A program made the position numbers and the translations under genes. This document shows positions 22,075-32,140 of a stretch of 64,000 nt of DNA, one piece after another. Source of the DNA: Hetaerina americana (taxonomy: Eukaryota > Arthropoda > Insecta > Odonata > Calopterygidae); NCBI GenBank assembly GCA_022747635.1, contig JAKTNV010000014.1, positions 4,788,001 to 4,852,000 on the forward strand, written 5' to 3'. Each line of letters begins with the position of its first letter. The stretch's first letter is position 1. The notes beneath the pieces are model-generated. The model made no database searches. It saw only the letters and a program-made list of their open reading frames with translations, and was not told the DNA's origin.

Positions 22075-22086
22075 ATCTTTCTCTTT
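22075..22086 (+). repeat. 12-bp duplication flanking the array, right copy (ATCTTTCTCTTT)
   Basis: Identical to 20348-20359. To its right the mariner coding sequence resumes (minus strand CCCAATAAAGAGAAAGAT). Confidence 0.85.
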
Positions 22087-22839
22087 ATTGGGAAATAATT
22101 TTACTGGTAATCACGTTATTCTAAAAATTTTGGTCAATTTCACAGTGGTCCAAGAGATCACGCGAGATTGTCACACTAGCAGCCTTTTGATTTCCGACCG
22201 AACCTTGGGTGCCATCTTGGCCCCCTAATTTCATATGACTAAATATTCTCTAAGAATGCGATCCTCTGTGGTTTCAGGGATACTGAATTCTTTTGCTAAC
22301 ATTTTGACACTCAGGTGTCGATCAGAATTAAGGTTGCCTTTCGCTTTTTGTATATAGTATTTTCGTCACTCTGTGCCGTTAAAGGATGTCCAGTAGGGCG
22401 TTCCTCGTCGTCAATCTCTTCTCTGCTCTCCTAGAACACATTGTGCTAGTGGCAAACCATACCGAAGAACATTCTCTTCCATTGCATACGTGTGCAAACC
22501 AATTTTTGGGCTTAACAAACCATTTCATTACTATTTCTCCGTAAGGGCATGAATTCTTGACGCGACCCTCGAACGGCTAGAACTTCTACAGTCATTTTTA
22601 TCCTATCATCGACCTCAGAACATCTTTAAAAGCCCCAAAAGATGCCCTCAATCACAGAATTCTATTTGATAAATAATTTCTGATTCCTAACTTTCACATC
22701 CTTTGTTACACTTGGTCAAATATACAGAATAAAATTTGGAGTTGTCAATTTCTGGCGATGAAATCATTCCACAGGCCAGGATTTAAAGATATTCATTTGG
22801 CGGAATGGTCTCCGCTTCTTCAAACTTGGCATAGTCCTT

Positions 22840-23060
22840 AATTAGGTAATTACCATTTCCTCATATCTACATTTAATCTCCGGCCTGTCTCCATTCCATC
22901 GTAATATTCCCCTTCCCCCCTTCCTCACCGCTCTCCTCTCCCAAACATCACTTCCCGCCCATCATGCACCATTTGCAATATCGCAGTACACTCTCAATGC
23001 ATTCTCCTTCTACTGATGAAGGGGCCGTCTCCTGACCCCAAAACGTGCGCGAGTTTCTGT
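22840..23060 (+). repeat. Possible Penelope-like terminal fragment
   Basis: At 23,013-23,046 the plus strand reads CTGATGAAGGGGCCGTC, then TCCTGACCCCAAAACGT. This has the same layout as the foldback arms: CTGATGA, a stem (GGGG/CCCC), then a run where GAAAC is expected but AAAAC is found. It follows a C/T-rich stretch, as in foldbacks A and B. No inverted partner was found nearby. Confidence 0.4.
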
Positions 23061-23379
23061 GTGATTTTCCGGGTAGCAGATCCTCCTGCAAAACCAAAGG
23101 CGGCACAGAGAAAGGATATGCTCTCCTACGCCATGATGTGTGAATTTTATACAGAGAGAGGGAATTTAAATATAAAAGTGAAATACAGTCTTAGTTTATT
23201 ACTAGCGTCTTGGTATTCATTCACCATAAAGATATTTTCGCAGAAAAAACAATAATGCTTCATGAGTGCGAGGGTGCGAGCACGAAATCGTATTCGCACA
23301 GGGAATGGAATCGTCTCATTTTGTTCATTTCAGTTTTCCATTTGGGAAATCAAACACTGCCATTGGTGGAGTTTCGGAC

Positions 23380-23880
23380 CATTTTTCGACGGTTGCAATT
23401 CAGGATCCTTTGTACCACCCTCACTCTCTCTCATCCCCAACTCAACTCCTTTACTAAGCTACCCCTCTTCACCTCTCCTCCCAAAACACAGCCTTGGACT
23501 TTTGGCATTTTCCTCGTTCACTAAACGCGAAAACTCATTTCTCGCTCTCATTCCTTCTCCTTGCTTTGAAGGCGCCGTATCTGATATCCTCCTTAGTCCC
23601 CATCTCCATTCCGACCTGCCAAACTCCTCCCCATTCCACCTCTCCCTTCGCTTCCGCGATGCCAATCGCCGTTCCCTTCCATCGATCCCGCGGTCCAAAC
23701 TTTTGGTCCTCCACTCCACTCTCCCTCCCGCCCTTTGAGCCCGAGCCCTCCTCCACCGCGTCCGGTCCTCTCATCTGACGCTGCCTTTCCGCTGGGGACT
23801 GATCAGCCCCTCCCTCCTCTCACGCTGCCCTCCCGCCTCCAATCGCCCGGCATCAAATTGCAAGAGCGAGTCCGATAACA
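23380..23880. other. C/T-rich stretch with overlapping ORFs in several frames
   Basis: Open frames on both strands (for example 23262-23738 +, 158 codons, and 23459-23719 -) reflect low stop density in pyrimidine-rich DNA. No domain is recognisable. It may be an island near a promoter, like 16683-17597. Confidence 0.35.
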
Positions 23881-23899
23881 TTTGAAAGCATTCTTCTTG

Positions 23900-26534
23900 A
23901 AGTGGGTGCTTTCCTAGCTCCGGAATGAGTGGAAGCATTATTTTTCTTCCTTCTGCATTTCTCTTGGCTGTTCCCCCGCCCTAACTTCAAGCACACTTGA
24001 TTCAAATGTGTCACATCAAACATGTATTCCATGTTAGATCTGCCGTTTTCGCATTTAACCTCTATGAATTATTTTAGCTTAAAGTACTCTTGGTAATTAT
24101 AGGCTTCTTGTCATGTCGCGAAATAATTTGCTATTCCATGAGCCTAATACTATTATTTGTAAGTAATAAAGTAGGTACCTAAGCCATTTACCATTGGTTT
24201 GAACTCTCGCAGGTTTATATGTATATTTGGTGCAATATGTTTATGTACTTTCTTGAATCATATAAGAACTAAAATATTTCAGCCATTTACAATGTGAAAA
24301 AAGTAATAATCGATGATATAAAGATTTTAAGGGAATTTGATTTATAATTCTCGCACAGCCACAGTAATTTCTATAGCCGATGTATAATTAAGTGATTGAG
24401 TCCACCGAGTTCATGTATTACGAGCTACTCATGTACATGTACTCATCGGTATTAGGTTATATCTGACGTAAAGTATTGCTGGAAAATTAATCTATTAAAA
24501 TATACTCACGTAAAAAAATGAAAATAAAGATTCTGAGACGGATAACGAAAGACAGGTGCACGGTAATGTTTAGTACGCTTTGTGGATCAATCGTACTCAA
24601 TGGTGGATTCAGTTTCCTGATCAGGAAACTACAAATATTCCTGGCTTGATTTTGCAGAAGGATATCATGAAGAACACCAAAATACTTTCCCAGTCTCATG
24701 TTTTAAATTCCGGCCTTCGTAGAGTAAAACAAGTAGTAATCAAGTCAAACAGTTCTACATGCACTTGCTTGGGCATTTCGAAGTGTAGACGAGTCAGTGG
24801 TTATCGAACTCAAATTTAAATTTGAAGTATAAAGAATGGAGCATACACTCTTAATGTTGATCTAAAATTATTGAATTTATTTAAAAACCAAGTCACATTA
24901 AGTAAAATAAAAAATAATTTTAACTAATAGGTCGCTCCTGACAAATATGGAAAACTCTTAAGGCATGAGGGCCCGAGGCAAAATGTAGGAAGAGTAAAAT
25001 ACCAAGTAAAAACCATAAAGCCATGAGTAAAAACCATGAGTAAAAACAGAGCTGTTTGGTTGCAAGTACTGATCATTGGAAGCTAATGGATTTCATGAAA
25101 ATATTGATTTATTCCTGACGATCTGCTGTTTGAGAATAGAAAATGAGATCAGCAAAAAGGCAATGATATTTACTGAAGACGTAACGTAAAATGTGTTCCA
25201 GAAACCTCTTATTGGGAAAGAGCCAGACTCAAGCAGACGATGGGAAAGGGATAAACCAATTGTGGCGGCAATGCAAGATACGGCGAGAAGAGTGTAAAGA
25301 GTAGCGCTGGTATAAAAGAAGATGGGGAGAAGATGACGCTGAAAACAAGTGAAAAATATTTGCAATTAGAAAAAATTTAAGATTTGCAATTGCAAAAGGT
25401 TTAAGAAATAATTGCACTGCAGAAGAATTCAACAAAAGATACCTTAATGTGAACGCAGAAATTTAGGATTTGTCTGTAAAAAAATCTTTCGCAATCATAA
25501 TAGTTCATTGGAGAACCAGTTAAACTAAGAATGCAAGAAATAGACAAGCGTTCTTAGATGTGCAAATACTAGTATATACTCGAGATTGACATATGGACGG
25601 TCGCCGATGGACTACCCAATCAAAGTAATAAAGCCTACTCCAAGTAGGAGGATCTATAAATAGTCTCAAAATTTTAAAAACTGATACCGGCTATTTCTCT
25701 GTAGGTACTTGCTTTGAAGATTCTTACATGAATCATCTACGAAAGAATGGGACGCCATTTAGAGGAATATCTATAGAAAGATAGCTTCATTATTAATAAT
25801 AGCAGGGGGGGCAAGCAATTGGTGTAAAAGGTAATTTCTGTTTTTCTTTCTGGCGAGGATGTACTTTCATCTCTACAACAATTGCATACAGCTCTCATTG
25901 GCAATTGGTTGGCCTGAATGATCGAATCACATGATCCGATCTTTTGAACGATTGAATGATTATGCGTCCACCGTCACCCAATGAATGCACAGGGAATCAT
26001 CGTGGATCATGAGTTGCATCAAATACCATGTCAATCAAAGCTCTTCGGGAAGATCGTGATTAATATCGATCACAGATCTTAACTGGTCGATCATGGTGAG
26101 CTATAACTCTCATTGACCATTCCCCATTGATATAATGGAATCCATTTCAGCTCAGCTCCGTTGCACTGCTGGCATGATTGAGACGTCAACCGCAATCGTC
26201 AGTTACAATCACATTCTAGAATTTAGTCGGTGATCGATCTTAAAGTCTCTGCCCAAGCGCTTGTAAACCGTAAGGGTATATATTATCATCGTTATAATTT
26301 CTTTGCTAACATTACAAGAAAAATAACTGGCTCCCATAAACTGGTGTGAATTTCTCACGCCATTGGCCCTAATATTTGATGAACTCTACAATCAAATGGG
26401 CTGTGAGATTTGATAGAAAGTTCACGAAGTATAGGATGATTTCTTCTCCGCTCCCGCAGTTCCTCGAAAATTGGACTTTGTTGTAACTCAAGAGTTCTAT
26501 TCCATATAATGGAATAGATAGTTGGCCTGAAAAA
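23900..26534. other. AT-rich non-coding stretch
   Basis: No gene or element recognised. Between about 25,840 and 26,250 the sequence is rich in short GATC/ATCGAT-type dyads, described under findings. Confidence 0.55.
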
Positions 26535-26536
26535 TA

Positions 26537-27450
26537 CGAGGGTGTTTCAATAAGTACCCGTGTTAAAAATGAAGAAACATTTTTTCGAAAAAATTATTTT
26601 ATTTTTCAACATAGTCCCCTTTTAGACAGATACACTTCTCCCAACATTCCGGCCATTTTTTTAACCCCTCCATAAAATAGGATTTGTCGAACTCTCCAAA
26701 ATACGCCTGTCTCGGCGATAGCATCCTCGTTTGAGCTAATTTTTTTCCCGCGAGCCATTTGTTCATGTTGGGGAATAAGAAAAAGTCTCCGGGAGCCAGA
26801 TCGGGTGAATACGGAGGGTGCGGCAGCAATTCATAATTTAGTTCATGCAGTTTATGAAGTTCATGAAGTTGACAGCCGGATCAGCATGTTGTCCACCGTG
26901 AGCGATCGCGGCACCTATCGGACCGACAATTTTTTAACCGCCAATTTATCATGTAAAATAATAATTGCCATTCCGGTCGACACACCCATGGCCTCTGCCA
27001 CTTCGCGCAATTTCGTTCGTCGATCAGCGAGAATCATGGCGTGGACTTTTTGAATACTTTCCTTTGTAACCACGTCTGCTGTGCGTCCTGGTTACTCCTC
27101 ATCAAAAATTGATTTTCGCCCACGTTTAAATTTGTTGAACCAATATCTAACTGCGGTCATAGATGGCGAATTGTCCCCATAAACAGAATCCAACTTTGCT
27201 TTTATCTCCTCGTAGTTCTTCCCATCCAAAAACAAAAAGCGAATTACCGTACGATACTGCTCTTTTTCCATCTTAGCGAAAATCCCGAAATACGTCTTAA
27301 TCGAATGGTTGCCAAATCAAAACGAACCCTTAAATCAGTCTAAAACTTGTTTCGCCGTCGTTTGATAGATGACAGCACACGATGATAACATAAACTACCC
27401 TCAGGAACGCCCGTTGACGTCAAACACGGGTACTTATTGAACCGCCCTCG
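26537..27450 (-). mobile_element. mariner-2, internally deleted mariner with near-perfect ends
   Basis: The left end CGAGGGTGTTTCAATAAGTA and the right end, read inward as CGAGGGCGGTTCAATAAGTA, match at all but two positions and extend through CCCGTGTT, giving TIRs of about 28 bp. Both flanks carry TA (26535-26536 and 27451-27452), the canonical mariner target duplication. The element is 914 bp, against about 1.3 kb for complete members, because the middle of the transposase is missing. It lies immediately before the LINE fragment at 27465. Confidence 0.93.
26599..27271 (-). pseudogene. Internally deleted mariner transposase
   Basis: It starts at the minus-strand ATG at 27271 with MEKEQYRTVIRFLFLDGKNY. 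Through residue 50 or so (SMTAVRYWFNKFKRGRKS) this is the first HTH domain of mariner. One stop interrupts DEE*PGR. The second HTH follows (REVAEAMGVSTGMAI). The frame then jumps into unrelated or shifted sequence and resumes in 26829-26599 with LLPHPPYSPDLAPGDFFLFP (third catalytic D) and the C-terminus CWEKCICLKGDYVEK. Roughly 130 codons with the first two catalytic D residues are absent, so the copy is non-autonomous. The intact ends mean it could in principle have been moved by a transposase supplied elsewhere. Confidence 0.9.
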
Positions 27451-27464
27451 TATTTGGCGTAATA

Positions 27465-29175
27465 AATTCTCCTGGCCTGATGAAATACCCCATTGGTATT
27501 TAAGGATTTAGCTTCGGTAATTGCGCCGTATCTAGAAATAATATTTCAGAAGCCTCTAGTTGATCGCAAGGTTCCCAGAGGTTGGAAAACAGCTAGCGTA
27601 ACACGGGGATCGAGATGGTGCGGGGGCTAACGTACTGGCTTCCCACCCAGAGGGCCCGGGTTCAAATCCCGGCGGTGTTGAATATTTTTCAGAGGTATCT
27701 CGATCCCCGCTTGAGGTGCTTTGTGGAGGGCACTTTGAGTGAGTACGTCGTCCGTCGGATGGGACGTCAAGCTGCGGACCCCTTGGCGCCTTTCGTAAAG
27801 AGTAGGCTAATGCCGACGCCGGATTTCTCTCCACCCTTCATCCTTTCCTATCCATCCCCTATGGCGCAAATGACCTCAGCTGTCGGTCGCCTCCCCTCAA
27901 AACTACTACCGGTATTTATAAACGGAGACAAAAAGAAACCAAGCGATTATAGACCTATTTCAATCACATATATTTCGTGCAAGGTAATGGAACATGTATT
28001 CGCTAGCTCGATCGTGAGAAACCTCACTAATCAAGAATTATTAATAAAAAATCAGCACGGTTCCCGAATAGGTTTCGATCCTGAGTGACTCAACTACCGC
28101 TTTTTGTTGATGATATTCTTACTTCGAGAGACAGCAATGCTCCAGTTGACGCCATTTTCCTAGATTTTCATAAAGTTTCGACAAAATATCTCATAGTAAA
28201 CTACTCGCAAAGCTAAAAGCATGTGCCATACACGAAAATATCAGGGTTTGGATTAAAAAATCTTTGAATGGCCGGGTTCAAAGAGTAGTGATAGATGGAG
28301 TTAGCTTAAATGTAGTAGAAGTCACTTAGGGTGTTCGCTAGGGAAGTGTTACCGGATCTCTTTTATTTTCACTTCATAGTCACTAGTAAGATGCGTTTAT
28401 TTGCCGATAATGAAGTGGTTTACCGTGACATTCGTGATCCTGAGTGCAGAGTAGTTTCATCAGATGACCTTAATGCTATACAACGCTGGTGCAACACATA
28501 GAAATTAGAATTATCCTTAAAAAGAAGCGTAGTAGGGAACATCGAAATGGAATGAGTAGACTCAATTAAATACCTAGGCTTTACCCTAAGTACGACCTCT
28601 CCTGAGTGAAACACACACAACAAGCACGGGAATATGTGGACATGCTATCAAAAATGTAAGCATTATTAGTACATTACCGGGTAAATGTATTGAAAAGGTC
28701 AAAGAGACGTTATCTTTCGCCGGTTAGGCCTCAGAATATGCTGCTAGTATATTGGATCTTCATTAAGTTTCATTAATTGCCGAATTGAATTGAGTGCAGT
28801 GAAAAGAACCTAGAGATGTAAAACGTTGTTAACTTTGTTGCGTATCCAAAATATTAGAGGAGCTTGGCTGGGAATCACTCAAGGAGCGAAGGTTAAATTA
28901 CAGATTAAATTTCTTGAAAATTGGGAAGGACGTCTCTTTAGCAGTGATGTTGAAAATGTATTATTACCCCCATCGTACTACGGTAGGATATATCATATCA
29001 GTTAAATAAGAGGGATTAAATGTAGCACAGATAGTTTTAATATGTCATTTTTTCCACGAAAGATAAGGTATCAGAATAATATTTTCCGATAACGGTAGTG
29101 TCATATTCGGGTCAAAATTAATTTGGTTTGCATTCACCCCCTCCTGTCACGCGCCCTAGTGGTGGCTTGCATGGT
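27465..29175 (+). mobile_element. LINE fragment (RT to 3' end), split by a SINE
   Basis: The plus strand reads VFKDLASVIAPYLEIIFQK, then PLVDRKVPRGWKTASVT up to 27604. After the SINE it resumes PVFINGDKKKPSDYRPISIT and CKVMEHVFASSIVRNL. These are the thumb-proximal and finger motifs of jockey/CR1-like RTs (PR.WK.A.VTPIFKKGDK..P..YRPISLT). Further on come FLDFHKV (motif A remnant), RLFADNEVVYRDI (the FADD box changed to FADN), SIKYLGFTLS, and the post-RT block ending at the 3' tail near 29,175. Stops and frame changes are numerous. Confidence 0.85.
27605..27893 (+). mobile_element. tRNA-derived SINE, copy 3, inserted in LINE RT
   Basis: It begins GGGGATCGAGATGGTGCGGG with an A-box-like GGGGGCTAACGT and a B box CGGGTTCAAATCCCGGCG. 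The shared body follows (GGTATCTCGATCCCCGCTTG, AGGTGCTTTGTGGAGGGCAC, GACCCCTTGGCGCCTTTCG, TCTCCACCCTTCATCCTTTC) and it ends TCAGCTGTCGGTCGCC. It is the most complete of the four copies. The LINE frame reads GTA AC before it and resumes at A CCG GTA after it. I could not see a clear target duplication, which suggests an old insertion. Confidence 0.88.
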
Positions 29176-29440
29176 ACTAATATATAAAAACACAGATGTA
29201 GGTTTTTAGACCATAGAGACACAAAGAAAGGACACTCACAATATGTTATTTGACGTTTCGACGACTCAGCCATCGTCTTCAGAATGGCGTTCTCTGGGAA
29301 GAGCGGAGAGGACATGTGCGGGGGAAAGGTGGGGGAAGGAGAGGTAAGGGACCAATAGGAAATGAACAAGGGGATGGGAGGGGATATATGGGAGGGCAGC
29401 CATGTGATGCATTCATTGGGCTCAGCTCATCCCGGGCGGT

Positions 29441-30451
29441 TTAAATGACTGAGCCACCCAAATATGCGCCATCTCGCGGGTTCTCTATTATACTAGCAGA
29501 TTTGGGAAGTATTTCCATCACCGAAGCGGAGAAGCAGTCGTCAAAAGATTGATTGTGGGAAGCAGTGTGAGTAGGGATGGGATAATTAAGGAAGGTGGGA
29601 GATTTGGTGAAATATCGGTGGTTATTCATAAGGAGAGAAAGTGCGGTCGTGCATTCGCCCACGTAGAAGGCAGGGCAGAAGTCACAGGAGAGGCGATATA
29701 TAATATTTTTTGAGGTACAGGTGGCGACCAATGGAGGTCGATGAGGAGAACCGATGTACTGAGTGAGGGGGAGGGTCATAGAAGATGACAACATTTGCAG
29801 CGTGGGCAGTTGTATGGTGCGGATAGGAGAGGGGAGAGACGGGGGTGCTCGCAGTTGGTTTTGTTGACTTGAAGATGTCACGCAAGTTCGACGGGCGTTT
29901 AAACAAAACAGAGGGACAATGTGGGAATAAAGGGATTTGGACTGAGTTTTATTAATAATTGGGAAGAGGTCACGAATTAAATGTTTAATTTTGTGTGTTC
30001 TGGGGAAGAAAGTGTTAAGATTAGGGCATTTTGGGCGGTTGGGTTTGGGGAGGGGAGTGTATTGGGTTGACGGTTTGAGGATTTTACTGTTCAGTAGTTT
30101 TTCAGGGTACCCACATTTTCTGAGAGAGTCATGTAGCTGGTCCAAGTATTTCTGTTTGGATGGGGTGTTGTCACAGAGATGGAAGCCACGGACTGAGAGT
30201 GAGAATGGGATGGAGCGCTTTGTATGAGGTGGATGGCAGCTGTCGAAATGAAGATACTGTTGCTTATTAGTTGGTTTAATTTGGACTGTGGCGTAAAACG
30301 TATTGTTTAGGAGGTGAATGTCGATATCTAGGAAAGTGATATTCCAGTCGGATATAGAAGTGAAAGATACTGAGGAGGAGTAGTTCAGAGAGGAAATAAA
30401 AGAGGATAAATTTTCGCGTCCGTGGGGCCGTGGGGCCAAAGGAGCCCTCAA
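29441..30451 (-). pseudogene. Penelope-like RT C-terminal part + GIY-YIG endonuclease (partial ORF)
   Basis: This is a 336-codon open frame. Residues 12-50 (RENLSSFISSLNYSSSVSFT, then FLDIDIHL) match the region just after the RT YxDD box in Penelope-like elements. Residues 66-85 (YLHFDSCHPPHTKRSIPFSL) are the conserved linker. Residues 250-280 (IIYRLSCDFCPAFYVGEC, then NNHR) match the GIY-YIG endonuclease core, with IYRL and FYVG in place of GIY and YIG and a CxxC pair between. The RT N-terminus and active site are absent from this strand. The enzyme nicks target DNA and copies the element RNA. This copy lacks the RT catalytic core and cannot do so. The frame is unusually intact for this window. 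Confidence 0.85.
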
Positions 30452-30497
30452 ACCACTCTTCTGGGCCCGCTATATCGATGATATTTTCCTCCTTTGG
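30430..30497 (+). pseudogene. Inverted Penelope RT active-site segment (YIDDIF)
   Basis: The plus strand translates as ALKPLFWARYIDDIFLLWP. The YIDD box with following IF is the catalytic motif of Penelope-type RT. The next residues expected (HG.ENL...) occur instead on the minus strand at the start of the 29441-30451 frame (PHGRENL). The breakpoint therefore lies within the WP-HG codons. Confidence 0.82.
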
Positions 30498-30556
30498 CCC
30501 CAGCTGTCCTTTCTTTGTGTCTCTATGGTCTAAAAATCTACATCTGTGTTTATGTA

Positions 30557-30562
<6 letters not shown>

Positions 30563-30638
<76 letters not shown>
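30563..30638. repeat. (TA)n microsatellite
   Basis: An almost pure TA alternation with one CA interruption, abutting the right end of the Penelope-like element. Confidence 0.97.
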
Positions 30639-30639
30639 A

Positions 30640-31750
30640 ATTTTTTCGCCGGACGCTTTTCGCTATTTTGGCGGACGCTTTTCATGATATCAACTCTGCT
30701 ATCTTTATTCAAACGCAAAATTCCGATTGAACTAGTTATGTTAACTACGAAGATGGTGTAACAAGATGAAACCAAATTAAAATCCGTAGATGAAGCATTT
30801 AAAAGAGACAACTCTACACTCTATATACAGCGTTATCTTACTCGCAAGTGTCTTCCCCCGCTGTCTCCCCTCATCGAACAATCGGTCCACCCCCACATCG
30901 TCGACTGGGCTTTCCGGCAGGCAGAACTAATCCACGTCGCCCTTTCGAGGATGAACCCTTTGCCGAGCATCACAGTTATCTGGACCATGGTTTGGAGGGA
31001 TGTGGGAAGGGGAATGGCGGCACTGGGGCTCTCCGAGGAGCGAATGGCCTGCAATTTGAGGAGACTTCGTTATGGAAGCTGTCCCCCAACTGACAGGGAC
31101 CAGGAAGAAGAAGATAGTCCATGGCAGAAAACACGACGATCAACTATTTATACTATGTAATTCTCGAATAATGTCCTTCGTAGACAATTTTCCTTATTAT
31201 ATGCTGATAATGATATATTCTTTCAAGGCAATTATAAGATGCCGGCGATCGCCGAGCAGAATTTGGCACCTCCAAAGCGACCCCATGAGTCCCGTTGAGT
31301 ATGCTTTTCCTATTTCAAGTTGTCTTCTGTCGACCTTCGCCACCAAGCAGCGTCGATAATTATCTCATTCGTTCCGACCGATAGTGAGAGTATTTTTTAA
31401 ATTCAAATTTTACGCGAAATTCGGATTTAGCCGAGACTACTATATTATCTACTAATCGCGCTCGTCTCTTGCCTTTTTAAAGCGTTTATTTTCTTTTAAT
31501 ATTTTTGTCACGGTTATTTCAAGCACATCGATGTAGTTGAATATTTCCTCCATACGTTGACAAACATGACTAGAGGAATATTGATATGCGCCTTGTAATG
31601 CACACGTTTATTTCTTTTTGTTTTCATGATATATTCTGTACATAGGAGCATAGGCATATAGGCTGGGATTCCCTTAATAGCGGCGTTTACAATATAGATT
31701 AAACTTATTAAAATATTCAATGATGGGTCCTTTTCCAATGACATCGAGAA
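30640..31750. other. Non-coding stretch
   Basis: No element recognised. A moderately GC-rich part at 30,845-31,120 has short ORFs in two plus frames and one minus frame with no domain. Confidence 0.5.
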
Positions 31751-31754
31751 CATA

Positions 31755-32140
31755 ATACGAACCCCAACGTATTACGGGCGGAGGGATCACGAATGTAAGA
31801 TTAGAGAGATTGACTGCAGGACAGACAGATTTAAATGGTCATTTTTTCCGAGAACAATAAGAGACCAGAATGCTTGCAATCGAAATCCCCCAGGAGCCGG
31901 CTCGAAATAATAAGTATTAACCTACAAGGTAGCGACTGCGCAGGGTTATACGATTATACTTATATATATATATTTTTTATATATATTTTTTTGCAGGTTC
32001 CCCTTACCTTTCCCCATCCATTTGAAAAACCCTAATCCCCTCATCCCTTACCCTTTCCTCCTGGTGCTGCACCCCATGCCACACACCTTTTTGGTGGCTT
32101 GCAGGGTATTGATGTAGATGTAGATGTAGATGTACATACC
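31755..32140 (+). mobile_element. LINE 3' terminus with (GATGTA)n tail
   Basis: It contains a block equivalent to CRTDRFKWSFFPRTIRDQN. A C/T-rich 3' UTR and CCTTTTTGGTGGCTTGCAGG follow, and it ends TATTGATGTAGATGTAGATG with further GTAGATGT units. Non-LTR elements that end in a short tandem repeat rather than poly(A) are well known, and this tail defines the 3' end of the local LINE family. An AT stretch at about 31,960-31,993 is inserted in or diverged from the family. Confidence 0.75.

Larger units (their letters stand above)
20150..22560 (-). mobile_element. mariner-4 relic interrupted by a tRNA-like repeat array
   Basis: Two minus-strand pieces of one mariner transposase flank the array. 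The right piece (22560-22087) carries REEIDDEERPTGHPLTAQSD, the mariner linker motif (E.DERPGRP), and later a KLFP block. The left piece (20347-20190) reads ERNHIVTLDNVKEAEEVL, then VPVDAFKEAYYNWQMHRHRC and VDAQGYNFEEL, a mariner C-terminus. Joined across the array with one duplication copy, the frame reads FPIKRKIFERNHIVTLDNVK without a break. The remaining coding region has many stops. I could not define the TIRs. Confidence 0.7.
29183..30557. mobile_element. Penelope-like element fragment with inverted termini and an internal inversion
   Basis: The outer 46 bp or so (29186-29233 and 30510-30556) are inverted copies sharing AACACAGATGTAG, TTTTTAGACCATAGAGACAC and AAAGAAAGGAC. The main coding part lies on the minus strand (29441-30451). 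A short RT piece with the YIDD active site lies on the plus strand (about 30,430-30,497), next to the right terminus. Near the left end the minus strand reads CTGAAGACGATGGCTGAG, then TCGTCGAAACGTC, the CTGANGA...GAAAC arrangement known from Penelope-like ends. A (TA)n tract follows directly on the right. Confidence 0.8.

Noticed and set aside
23262..23738. 158-codon ORF as a gene
   Set aside because: It lies in pyrimidine-rich DNA with three overlapping open frames on the same strand and two on the other. No domain.
32111..32140. (GATGTA)n as an independent microsatellite
   Set aside because: It directly follows a LINE 3' end, and a similar tail ends another LINE fragment at 10,345-10,450, so it is the LINE tail.
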